Source: Leucaena leucocephala
Taxonomy: Eukaryota; Streptophyta; Magnoliopsida; Fabales; Fabaceae
Length of the DNA stretch: 64,000 bases
Assembly: GCA_037074615.1 (NCBI GenBank)
Contig: CM073527.1
Coordinates: 27,218,848 to 27,282,847 of the forward strand
Direction of reading: 5' to 3'
The position numbers and the translations under genes were made by a program. Shown piece by piece: positions 27,101 to 38,829 of this stretch; the first letter of the stretch is position 1, and each line of letters opens with the position of its first letter. The notes under the pieces were generated by a model. That model saw only the letters and a program-made list of their open reading frames with translations, had not been told where the DNA came from and ran no database searches.

Positions 27101-30100
27101 GGATGAGACTTGAGGAGGAAGCATGGCGGTTCAAGATCAGTTTCCTTGAAACAAGAGGCCAACATAAAAGATGAGTCAAATTTGTTTCCTAACGTAGAAG
27201 GGTTGTCATCCAGCGCAGCACACAAAGGGATTGAACGATAATGTTGGGATTTTGTTTGTTTGGCGCAATATCTTCAGACTCAAAGTCACACGTGTCCAAT
27301 AAATCTGACATCAACGTCCAAATTCCTCAAAGGTAATTTCCAATTATCCAATAGCTTGCACCGCCTAGTTCCCACATACTATATCCGAGAAGGGTCTTCA
27401 CATACAATCCCCACTTTTTTCCCACTAAAATTTAACCAATTCAATTCTGCAACTACCACCCTATCTATCCCTTTTGATCTCTTCCTAGCCCTTCAAGGAC
27501 CACTCTCTGAAATGGTCCCTCAATCTGATTCACACAACAAACAAAAGGTTAAAGACTAAAGTGCATGATCCTCTGTGAAGAATATAGAATTCGTTCTTGG
27601 TTCTTATCTCAGAATGTGGGGATGGTGGTTAGTAACTGGTAAAGTAATAGTAACACACGAATTACACATCCTTTCATTGAATGTGGCTTCCTTATATGTG
27701 TATCCAATAAACGAGGCCACGAGGGGGATCAACAGCCACCATTAATCGATTATCTTGAAAGTGTCATTATACATACACGGTTCCATAATTAAGCCGTATT
27801 TTGATTGGGACTTGAGGAGTGGACCGCTTAATCATAACTAATGTGCTAAGTGACAGCTTCAGCAATCAATTTTCATTGCATTTTTGCATTGGAATCGATA
27901 CGAATTGGACGCTGGGACACTGCTGAGAAATGCACCTTCAACTCCTAATTATGTTCAGTGAATTAATCAAGTTGTTGCTGATAAATGCAATCACACGCAC
28001 CCCGCATTAATGATTCAATTGACGGTACAGCCTTCGATTTACGCATCAGAGCTTCTAGTTGAGCATTTATTAATGATTTGAATTTTGAATCGAGGTACTG
28101 AGAGTGTTGAAAGTGGAAGGGAGGACACCGATCGGAAATGGTTAATGAATTTGTAATAGGTTTTTTTGTTGGGGGGGGGGGGTGTTGGTTCAAAGTTTCA
28201 CTGAGAGGGACAGGCACATGTTGCAGAGAGAATTCTGACAATGTTGACGCATGCACGCCCTTGAAAGCATAATATAAAAAAGTTCATTGGCTTTGGAAGG
28301 CGTCAAAGCTCTAAGTCTGACCACTCCCCACTCCCATCTCATCCCACGCCATCATTTCACTCTTCTCTAGTTCTCTCCTCCTTCTCACACACCCCATTGC
28401 TGATTCTTGAACATTTACATTCTCTGCAAGCCAACGTGGCAAAGCCATTCTTATTCTCGTCACTGGTTTCTGCCACTGTAGCTCAGGAAAAGATACTGAG
28501 TAAATAACATGGAAACAGCAAAAGCCCATATCAGAAAGGATAAGCATGCATCAGCAAAATAATGGCCGATGCATGATTACTGGTCATAAAGGGACGTAAG
28601 TAGATAGAAGGCATTGCCATAATAAGGATAATAAAGTTAATTAATGGAACAGGTGATGTCACGACACTGATCAAGTCTCTGCGCGGTTATTGCTTGTTAA
28701 ACAAGGACGAGGGTGTCAGAAGGGGCCAGGCTAACAATTTAATGACTCATATGTTAAAAGTTGAGTCAACTTGGGCCATTTTGGGTTCGTGAACGAGGCA
28801 AATTGAAATTGAAGACTGGGTTGGCTTCTATTTAACCTTACTGAGCGTGGCAGAGACAGTGAGTTAAGTGAGTAAATGGGGCGAGTGATATCATGGTTGG
28901 CGTGGGATTACTGTTTACTTGCAGAAGCTTTTCTATGTTGTTGTTGGTAGGCTCTACTATTACAAGAAGCAATTCAAGTTTCACTGGTTTGTTTAGTGTT
29001 AGGTGTGCTTGTGATTGTTACTTGCAGAATGGAGATATTATTGTGTCTGAATGAGGACTTGCTCTGGGCTGTCCAGTTGATGACGAATAACGTCACGGCT
29101 TTAATCATCGTCAAGCGGTGTGGTGGAACTGAATTTGGGATATTCTCTCTATTTTTATTGTATTTGTCGCTTCTCAATGTCTGCTGCCACTGCCATCATT
29201 CATCAATGTATTTTCCTTCCTGGTCAAACGCCTGCCTATTCTCTTGGCTTTTATCACACTCCCTCGTTTTATCAAATACTATTGATGTTCTCTGTTACTT
29301 TTTATTTTACCCCTTTTTTGTTAAGATTTTAAGAAATTCTAAGCGGCAATGTTCAAGATAATTGGTTATTTTCGTTCTTGATGAAGAAAGCTTTGTTATC
29401 AAATTACTTGGGATTATTCGGTTATTTACCTGTGACTAAAAGCATGGATGAGTATGAATGAAATATAAAGGGCCATTTGGCTTAGGGCTAGAGAATTGAT
29501 TTTGAGCAGGATTGAAAGGCAGAGGCAGCTATCAGTTGCTTATAAAATAATCATAAGTGACAAGTGAAACCGAGATTTGAGAAGACGTTTAAAAAAACCG
29601 TAGTTTTGGGTTTAGGGCCGAAGCTCAGTTCACTGAATTGAAAGGAAGAACAATCAAACTTTGTTTGGGCTTTACTCTATCTGAGTGCTTTTATTCCTCA
29701 ACGGACAAGGCTATTCCTTTAACTTCGGTCCAAAAATGAGAAACGTTATGCTAAATAATCAGTTTTGCGGCTCAAAAAGGCCCAACTGTTCCCCCAACCC
29801 CCCATATTAGTTATCCCCCATGTTTACAAGAATAAACTATTAACTTCAAGGATACAGAGTCTATTGCCATAAATGATGCCATTTTATCTATTTAAGCTAG
29901 CTACATTAAAATTTCAAAATGTTGGAACACTTATTTCATGTACCCCACAAGCAAGGCCATAAATTTGACAACTAAGGTGCGATTTATAATTTATAACTCC
30001 GAGGAGAAACCCTGGCTTAATTTTACTTCACACTTCCCATAACTACATCAAGCTGACAGTTTTTTTCTGGGTGCTGTTGCTTAGAGTCTAAGCATGAGAG

Positions 30101-30184
30101 TGGAGCAACAAGGCCAAGTCTTTAGGCCATAGTCATTCAAAAAGCAATTCACCAATCACTGTGATCGTAAAGTACATAATCTCT
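24192..30184. other. Large gene-poor interval
   Basis: The first part is presumably 3' UTR of the 5-phosphatase; possible spliced untranslated exons around 24530-24830 were not resolved. The rest is ordinary AT-rich intergenic DNA with a G run at 28170-28182. Short open frames, for example 25890-26204 (-), 28311-28547 (-) and 28996-29361 (+), show no recognisable domain or splice context. Confidence 0.45.
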
Positions 30185-31882
30185 TCAGAGGTCGGGCATG
30201 CCCCTCCCTGCCTTGGCATCGTAAGTCTTCTCCAACACAAGATCCATCGGAGTATCTTTGGGACCAACTGCAAAAAAGAATAATATATGAAGTTTGATGT
30301 TCACCAGGATGATTACAATTTTTTTTTTTAAAAAAATTAAATTCAGATAATCAATACCAGTGTTCACCGAAACTATATATAAACATTCATATTTGTTCAC
30401 ATTCTCTCCAACTGAGGTGTCGGCAAATTAGCTGTAAGAGACATTGGTGTATAACAAAATAGCAAATGACGGTCCTTACAAATAAATTCAGAATTAAGAA
30501 TATATAGCAGCCCCGACCAAAGCTGGAACAAGAAAATTAGGGTTTTACATTGCCCTGGATACAGCATCAGACGCGAGATTTAATATTTGGATATAGTCAT
30601 ATCCATTATTTACACTATACCCATGTAACACTGCAATTGTTTTTCTGCATATAAATTGAATATATACCCATCAACAGAATCTAGCCTGTATGCATACGAT
30701 AACTAGAAGCAAGTTTACAATTTAAACTGAAAGTGATCAAATAACCCTCACTCCTTCAGTTCCCATCCGTGTATTATGCATGTATTAAAAAACAATGCGT
30801 ATCTCACCAAATACATGAAGACAATTTAAAGTCAGCTGTAAGTGTTACGCATTGTATTAAAAAACAATGCGTATCTCACCAAATACATGAAGACAATTTA
30901 AAGTCAGCTGTAAGTGTTACTCTTCACGTTATGGGGATAGAGTGAAGAACACAGGTACACATATGATTTTGACAGGGAAACAAAAGAGGTTGAACAAGAA
31001 AGAAGCGTGAGTTTTAGGTGCATACGGACTGTAGGTCTTGGGGTAGTTCTTACCTTTAAGATCTCAGACCGGGGTTTTATGGACCCAGATGCTCCTATAC
31101 CTCTTGATACTCTTGACTTTGGTACCATCTTCAAGATATCTCATCCCAACTTTGCAAGGCTTCCTGAAAAAAAAAAAAAGTTTATGATTTTAAATTATCT
31201 AACTTGAACCCCTTCGCATGCAACCACCAGTTCAGTATTTTAACATGTGCATACTCCGTCACTGGATCAAGAACCTGCACATTTGAGGCATGTATTAGGG
31301 CCTCAACGGTAAAGATCCTCCCTTCATGACCTTGTCCTTGCTTAATATGTTTCTTCACCTAAAATAAAGTAACAAGCACTAAAGTGAAAATCTATCATGC
31401 ATGTAGAGAAGACAAGATGATCAGTGCGCCATTTAATTCAGATTTTCACGAGAAACTGCATTAGTGAAACTATGAGAGCACATGCACAAACACTTGTCAA
31501 GATAGAAATAAATTATTGAATCTTATGGGATGCAACAGCGATGAGACACGTTCGCTATGTCACATAAGCTAAACTTAGTCTATCTTATGGGATGTCACAG
31601 ACGCAGAATCGAGACTTAGCCTCACCAGATTTTCCCCCTCGACGATAACACGATTCTGAGAGCCGATTGCCCGCTTAATAACCCCCCACTCTCGCCCTTG
31701 TCTTTTCCCCGTATAATCATTACCTGACAAAAAATGACAACAATAAATCCCTTCAAAGAAAAATGATAAGAAAAAATATCAAAAGGCATAACAAGGATGC
31801 GAAAGAAATAATACTAGCTTACATTGTCCCCTCTAAGAATCTTCCAATCCCTGACGAATTTCTCGGCTGCCTTGCAACCCAT
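30185..31882 (-). CDS. Mitochondrial ribosomal protein L24 (uL24m), two frame breaks
   Basis: Five exons are supported: 31882-31823, 31723-31626, 31358-31255, 31163-31026 and 30267-30185. They encode MGCKAAEKFVRDWKILRGDN, then the KOW signature VMIIRGKDKGE, KKHIKQGQGHEG, EKPCKVGMRYLEDGTKV, and the tail TPMDLVLEKTYDAKAGRG ending at TGA 30185-30187. This matches the plant KOW-domain L24 protein of mitochondria (Arabidopsis At5g23535, about 159 aa). It binds large-subunit rRNA early in assembly. Exon 2 is 98 nt where 96 is needed: the C run at 31682-31687 has six bases instead of four. Exon 4 is 138 nt where 137 is needed: one extra A in GTCAAGAG, near 31115. Splice phases elsewhere fit. The intron before the last exon contains a 72-bp tandem duplication. 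Confidence 0.88.
30781..30920. repeat. 72-bp direct tandem duplication in the last intron of uL24m
   Basis: The segment starting TGTATTAAAAAACAATGCG at 30781 is repeated from 30853. The match continues through CAGCTGTAAGTGTTAC in both copies and appears essentially identical. The unit sits between exons 4 and 5 and leaves the coding exons untouched. Confidence 0.9.
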
Positions 31883-32815
31883 TTCAATAGATAAGTCTAG
31901 GATTGCCCTTGAATAGAAATAGGGTTAAGTAAGAATCTGCCCTTGGAAAAGTAATATTAATCACTTGAACAAAAGCAAAAATGAGCAAGGAAGCGTATTC
32001 GTTACGGTTCGCGGGTAAATTCAGAAGGGATAATCTAGAGCACTTACGATTCAAAACCTTCAGTTAAAATCGAATTAAGATTCACTCTGGGGTTCCTGAA
32101 TCTGTGAACAGTTATGACTAGTAGAGATTGCCTTAAGCCACTGCGACCTGTGGCGGAGCCGGAGTGGAGACCCGGGAAGGTACGGGAGGGCTAACTTGAA
32201 CCAGCAAACCGGTGCCGTTTCTGCGCAGGGATCCATACTCCTTGGCAAAACCACGTTAGCTTGATCCACCGGGAAATCGGATGACAATTATACTATATTT
32301 CACGTAATAATATTATTTTATGAGAATTTATGCTAAGTTATAAATAATGCATTTTAACTTGAATAATATTATTTTAGAAATAGAATATATAAATTATTTG
32401 TCAATATCAAGTATATAAAATAATTTGTTATTGGTGAAGAATATAATTAAAACTTTATCTTGTTCATGAGTTCAGTTTCTTCTCTGGCTAGGAATAAAAA
32501 CAATTAAGAAAGTCCTGTTAAAAAGAGCATGCTCCATTCCGCGGTGATAGAATAAAAAAGAAAAGGTTTTATTATTATAAATTCTAAAGAGATTTGTCTT
32601 AGTTTCACGCGGACAAGTTGGGAACTGGCAATGAACATGTATACATGTACCTTCACCTCCATCGATCTTGCTTGCTCAAGACAATTAACAAGAAGAAGTA
32701 ATGGACAATTTAGTCATGGACACATTTTCAATTAACTGAAATACAATTGCAAGTGATGAACTGTTATTGAAGGGATACGGGGGATGTCTTGTACAAAGAA
32801 AGCATTGGAACAAAA

Positions 32816-34529
32816 CTAGTGAAGGGCGGCAAGCACGAGTGATAGTGAAATGAAGAGAAACGTGAATGGGGAATTGGAAGAAGAGGAAGAGGAGTGTGGG
32901 GTGACGACTGGTCGAATTCTCGGAGTAGTTGTGGCGGCGGGCACTTCCATGTCCACGGGTGCCGAAGCCGGGGGTTGTGCCTGTGTCTGTGCTAATCTCG
33001 GATTGATAAATTTGGTTACTTTAGCTTCTCCCATATCTTCAAATCCTGCATGCCCTCATTTACATTTTCAGGGATTAAAGCCATAAGATTAGAGGCTAAT
33101 TAGCGAGGTAGGGAGCATCTTTTGTTACCTTGAGGGCTTAAGGGAGATGCAGCTATGGGTCCAAGTCCTGGCTCATTTCTTCCCAGCACAGCTGGCCCTG
33201 CACATGCAATCAATTATTACTACTGTTGCTAGAAACTGAAAATTCAATATAGAGAGAGAGAGAGAGAAGAAATGGCTAGCAGATATTCTAGGGAAGGATG
33301 TGATGAGAATTATGGAAGTATCGCCTTTCTTATTTAAGGGTTCTTGTAGTCCATGAATATTTAGAATTTAATCTACTTTTTAATTAATTTCTTTTATTTA
33401 GTACGTATCATTTTTTTATACTAAAAAAAATATTATTACTTCTGAAAGCTTTTGTACAGTCTCGTTTATCTTTTATTTTATAACTTGTGAGGATCATCAT
33501 TCATCAGCCGTCACTGACATGAAAAGTACTATTTGTTAAGAGTTGCTCCTCAAAAACTAATAATTAACTTTATTATGATTTTTAAAATCTTTTACTTTAT
33601 TCCTTCTTCTCAAACTTGTATTGTATATCCGCATGATGCGCTCGGATCAGAAGTTCATCAAAGGCTGTATTGATTTTTTTTAATATTTAATTTTCATTAA
33701 AATATGTAGAAAAAGACTGAACGAATAAAAAAATGCACAGGAACTGATGGTGGACTGTGTTGATAAAATTGAAAATTCTACAAAATGTCATACGAAACTC
33801 GTGAAAATTTACATGATATTTATGACTGGTAAACATTAATACATATTCCTATATATATATATATATATATATTATTTTTTATATTTTATATTCTAGATTC
33901 TATATTATTATATTGGTTTTTATTAATATAACAAATCACATGTCATTTTCCAACGACCCCCATCTCATTAATTTTGAACATGAAACCAGGCCAAGAGAAC
34001 AATATGTATAATTTGGCTGTGAAACATGAAACCAAGAGAAAGAAACGATGGTGAATACCTGGAGCTGGTAAAGGAGTGCCAGAGGCTGCAATATGAAAAC
34101 GTAAACTGTTAAACCTATAACAGAAGGGGGAAATGGAGAAGGGTGATGAAAACTAAATACTGCAGGCAGAGAATATAATGGACCTTTGCATTGGGAAGGC
34201 AGCGCGTTAATATTACAGGCTCGAGTGAGAGAGAGGGCGAGAGTTGAGGTAAATGGTAGTTGGAATGGAACATTGGCAGATATTAGAAGACAAGCACAAT
34301 TCACACTCGTGTTCGCCAAAGATCTCAATGATTCACAGCATGTGCTCGATGGCACACCACCGTTATTATTGGTACTTCCTGTAATCAAATTCGCGCATGG
34401 CGTGAAACTAGTTATCATCGACGTCGTGCATGGCGTGCTAATCTGCCCCTTCACTGAATTCCCCACTAATATCACCATCAACACTGCTAATATCACAGTC
34501 ACCTGACAACCTCTGAGCCGTTCCATCAC
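32816..34529 (-). CDS. GPI-anchored non-specific lipid-transfer protein (LTPG/xylogen-like)
   Basis: Four exons: 34529-34161, 34085-34059, 33197-33129 and 33045-32816. The N-terminus is a signal peptide (VTVILAVLMVILVGNSVKGQ). The mature domain has the eight-cysteine pattern of LTPs: TPC, FTPCANL, STCCESL, VNCACLL, RACNI and SQCK. A Pro/Ala/Ser-rich linker follows, then a hydrophobic tail (FTFLFISLSLVLAALH) ending at TAG 32816, typical of GPI attachment. Such proteins move or hold lipids at the outer face of the plasma membrane for cuticle or wall assembly. The first donor reads GCA-GTATTT; the downstream frame needs one more base, as if CAG-GTATTT had lost a G. With that base the product would be about 231 aa. 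Tandem ATG codons mark the start. Confidence 0.88.
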
Positions 34530-34597
34530 TACGTGACTCTAGGTTTCACACTATGCTGCAAGGATTTTGCGGTGATCGGTGTTTGTAGCCCCGTCAA

Positions 34598-34625
34598 ATT
34601 TATACACGCTACTCCATATATAGGA
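34598..34625 (-). promoter_or_regulatory. Candidate TATA elements of the LTPG gene
   Basis: On the reverse strand CCTATATATGG and GTATAAAT lie about 70-95 bases upstream of the first ATG. The spacing suits a core promoter with a short leader. This is inference from position and sequence only. Confidence 0.4.
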
Positions 34626-34966
34626 GACAACTGATAGGTGGGAATATGATTCTGCAGTTCAACTACCTATTGGACTCATATGTATGGTAAAAGAATTTTG
34701 CTTGTTAATCGATCTATCATCGCCCTCGTTATATGTAGTTTGGTATGGTTGGATAGAACATGGGCCATTTCTTTCTCCGGACAATATAGAAGGAAGATAG
34801 TTAACTTGTGCAAAGTACAAACGGATAGGTCTCAATACTCCCTTTCATTGATTAGGAGAGCCTTATTGGTGTTAAGGGCATTTAATTAGATAGAGTGGGT
34901 GATCTATATTGACCGGTCATTTCTTCAGCCTCGCTCGCTCTTTATAATATAACCGACGAACCTTCC

Positions 34967-36455
34967 ATGGATTTGTCTCAATTCTCACAAGAAATCAACA
35001 AGTCTAAGTTAAACCTGGCAAGAACGGCGTTATCTCTTTCACCAAGACGTCTTCGTAAGTAATGGCATTAATGGCGGTGGGTCTAGTTGATGGGACAGGA
35101 GGCTAAGCTAAATTAATGCGTTTGTTCTGAAGGCATGAATTTAGGTGGGAATATAGTGGACCGACGGCTACAGCAACAGCTTCAGTGGGGTCTCCGGCTC
35201 CGGCGGATTCCCAAGGTTCAGGTACTGCACTCTTAAATGGAAAATGCATGCTGATAATTAATCTAAGTTTACCCATCAAAGTTAAAAAAGTCGTAAACTT
35301 ACGTGATTTGAAGATGGAAAGTCAGCCTCCAACTTGACAAGGGGTTCAACACCTGTTACTGTCGAATGATTGTGGTCCGATGGGTCAACTAGTGCCAAAC
35401 TCCACTCCACTCATGAAATCGTGATATCCAAGTCTACAGAGATAAGCTTCAAAGCCTAATCATTGAAATGGACCTCCATTTTTTCTGGTCACTGAAAGCG
35501 AGATGCCTGACACATTTCCCACTTTTTTTTTTCAACAACAGTTTTTCGGAAACATATTTATATTTACATGTCATTTTTATTAATTACTAATTTTAATTAT
35601 ATTCTGATCTTATTTTTGTTAAAAATCATTAGTACTTTGAAATTTAGGTTATATATCTTGGAACATTTAAAATTACAATGAAATATTAATTTTTTTTAAT
35701 GCTTCTGATAAATAAGATTTCACACTAGCCGTTGGACGTAGTGTTTTTTAATTTTGGTTATTAATTTGGAGGTAGACAGTGTGTTCCATGGCGACTGCTG
35801 CAGAGAGTAGATATATGAGGAAGAAGCTTAAGAAAGTAGCCTTTCAGTTGTTAGTGGCATTAACTGTAAGCATATGTTCTTTACTGGCTAGTTACAGTTT
35901 GCTTTCCACTTAACCCCCCTAATGCTTTGATGACATGTATCTTTATATTCTTTCAGTAAGCATATATATATGTATATGTATATATATATACACTTGCTTA
36001 TGGGCAAACAAGCATTGGAAATACATACTCTGTGGATGGAAATCTCTAAGTATTCTGTAGCAGATATTTGTGACTATATAAATAAATCGTGAAACTACTG
36101 ATTCATTGATCTTTTTCCTAAACAGTTTAGTGCCATTTTTGCCATTTTCAAGTTTTATTGATCCTTTCTCTGTACTTTTTAGCACAAGGAAGGACCATTT
36201 GCATATTGAAGTTCTCGTCAATTGAAATTTGTTTTGAAGTTGTCTGAGACCTTTACCACAGGCAGCAATATTGCACCAAAGGCTTTTGGGATGATCCTAA
36301 GGTAAATGCCTTAGTATATATATTGAGTTATATGTTATTCAATCACAATAAATGAAAACTTGTTATCATGATGGTCTCTCGTTTTTAGTCAGGGAGGAAC
36401 CATCGTAGAGAAACTTACAGAAGAGACTCCACGGGATTGGGTACTTTTGAAATAA
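34967..36455 (+). CDS. Small spliced gene of unknown function
   Basis: I do not recognise this family. Four short exons fit GT-AG rules: 34967-35054, 35133-35221, 36262-36301 and 36389-36455. The start reads MDLSQFSQEINKSKLN, the middle RHEFRWEYSGPTATATASVG, and the end APKAFGMILSQGG then VEKLTEETPRDWVLLK and TAA. The product would be about 96 aa: an Arg-rich N-terminal part, an Ala/Thr/Pro-rich linker and a more ordered C-terminal part. Phases agree across exons 2-4. At exon 1/2 one base is missing (CTTC-GTAAGT where CTTCG-GTAAGT would fit), the same kind of change as in LTPG. A TATAATATAA sequence lies about 20 bases before the ATG. It could be a false join, but the continuous C-terminal reading over two introns is suggestive. 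Confidence 0.4.
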
Positions 36456-36899
36456 CTCCTATCTTTTCAGGAACGACCGTGAGCTGCACACTAACTGACG
36501 ATGATCGACTGAAGAATGGAAGGAGAAGAAAGAAATGCCTGAGGGTAGAGTTTGGCTCTTTTTCCATTTTCAGTTACTAAGGGTAATTTGGTCATTTTAT
36601 GATTAAACTTTATTACAATCAAGGACCTGGGTCCTTAATTGGAGGTCCTTTTAAACAATAAATTTTTTGTATGAGGAGTTCTGGGGAATTTTACCAAAAT
36701 TGTATTCCCATTCTGATGTCTATCGTGCTCATGACTCTCATACGTCAGCCACCCAATTAAACCAGTAAATCACACGCATTCGCATACACCTTTGAATAAA
36801 TGACTCGAGGGGCCCCAAGAAAAATAAAAAATAAAACCCTTTGAAATTTGCCGAGCGTTTCCTTAGCCGTGCAAGCCATCTTCGCAGGCAAAATCCAAT

Positions 36900-38758
36900 T
36901 CCTTCATCCATCTCAGCTTTCTCCAAAGAATCTATCCCTCATTTCTTCGCTTCTCGTCTCTGCTTTCAGGTAAACCATCCGCGTTTACGGTTCATCTCTT
37001 AGCTACTTACTCGATTTTTCTTCCTTCCTTCCTTCCTTCCTTCCTTTCTGTTGTTTTTCGAATCTTACCTACGGGATAATGCTGAATTGCGTAGGTTTTG
37101 GTTTCATTTGGTCGTGATTACTTAGCTATTTCTTGTTATGTTGGATTCGAAATGGGTTTTGTGTTAGAACTTCATAATTCTCCATGTCCTTGTTCTCCGT
37201 TAAACGGTAGTTTTCTAGCTGCGCAATGCTTGCGTTTGGGATCCTAAATTGAATTGATCAACTCTTCTGCTTGTGAATGAAGTGGTTGATGTATAGGAGA
37301 TAAGTTCATTGCTTGTGATTACGGATTTTTCTCTCTAAAATTTTCCTTACAACTTGGCCTGTTTTTGCCCAAATTCTTGAGACGGCACCTATGGACTTCT
37401 TCTCGACCCCAATCTCTTCCCCCCCACGCACACACAAAAAAAAAAAAAACAACCAACAAATTAAGATATTTTAGTTCAGTAGCCTTTGGTCATGCTTTAA
37501 TAATTAGGAACTAAGCTTGTTCTACAGTTAATTTCTTTTCCCTTTGTTCGCATCTCGTGCTCCATCTCTATAGCTGAATCCGTAAACAGCCTGCTATTTT
37601 TTTTTTCACAACTTTTTTACTTTATCCAAATTATGATCATATCTAATCTTTCTCTCTATTTGTTCCTACTTTGGGTTTGGTAATCTCTGCTCTGCGTGGG
37701 TCCATGATGATAATGAAGCTAATTTAGATATGTCCCCCTTGGGCACAAAGTGTCCAATGAATATCGATTCTCGTAGAATCTTTCATATTACATCCAGAGG
37801 ATAAATTTAAGTTATTCCCTTCACAAATTTGGTACTGTAAATAGTCAAGAGATGTTTGGCTGCAGTTTTATGCTTGTTTAAAAAAGGTTTTTGATTATAT
37901 ACTGTATTACTGTTGGGACTAATTTAAGAATCATGACATCCTTTTACTTTGTTTCTGTGTTTTGCTGCTCTGTCGTTGGGCTTAGAACATTGCTCTATAT
38001 TGTACATTCCTATCCTGCTAGCATTCTATGCTATGCCAGGATTGCAAGCTGGGAATGATTGCATGGAAAAGGCGGCTGATGCTTCTTCAGATTTATTCCT
38101 GCAATGCTGAGATCCTTTTTCCGTTTGTTATCACTCTTTAAGTTGCCAAGTATACAACTGGGAAATACAACTATTGTGCTACACTGAGTTTATTTTTTTG
38201 TGCATATGTGGGCAAGAATGTGTTTCGTAATTTATAAATGCTCTTGACATGACTGTGTTTGGGTGGACACATGAATCAATTATTTGAAACCCTTTTTATG
38301 TCTATGCATCTTTAAGGGAGACTTAATGCAGGAGGGAAAAAGTAGAATGCATGAATGCATCTTTTAAGTGCAATTTGAGCTGTGTAAATGCTGTTGGTTC
38401 TGTGCCTGTATGATTTTTCAAGTTCCTAAATGTGGAGGAATTTCCATGACTAATCATTTATCAAGGGAGCAAGAACATCATAAATTTAATTGAACAGCTC
38501 AGGTTTGGTTGATTATACTTGCTGTTGTATATTGTCTTTTTTCTTTTGGAAAGGGGGTGCAGTTGTTCTTCGTCTCATGAAATTGGAAGATTGTTTGGAG
38601 TCAATATCCATAATAAATTGTCAATATTCCTATGCTTAACAGACTACTATTTTTGTTCAAATTATGCACACGCCATATTAGTGACCATCCCTTTTCAAAA
38701 CTTAAGATATTGGATATGAACCATTATTACATGTAACTGAATTTTTATTTTAATGTAG
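36900..38758 (+). other. SKIP30 5' UTR exon and 1.8-kb leader intron
   Basis: A CT-rich leader ends at TTTCAG before GTAAACC (36970). A strong acceptor TTTAATGTAG lies at 38749-38758, just before the short leader of the CDS exon. The implied intron, about 36970-38758, is T-rich with a TTCC repeat near its start (37020-37048). Long first introns in plant 5' UTRs often raise expression; that role here is inference. Confidence 0.6.
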
Positions 38759-38829
38759 GTGCTCCTCCTATTAAATAGCACGAATTCAGAAATTTTATTT
38801 TACCAGACACGGATGAAACAGCGGTTATT

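Noticed and set aside
32075..32287. 70-aa reverse frame upstream of uL24m
   Set aside because: It probably lies in the leader or promoter of uL24m. The mitochondrial protein in relatives starts at the MGxKAAEK Met without such an extension.
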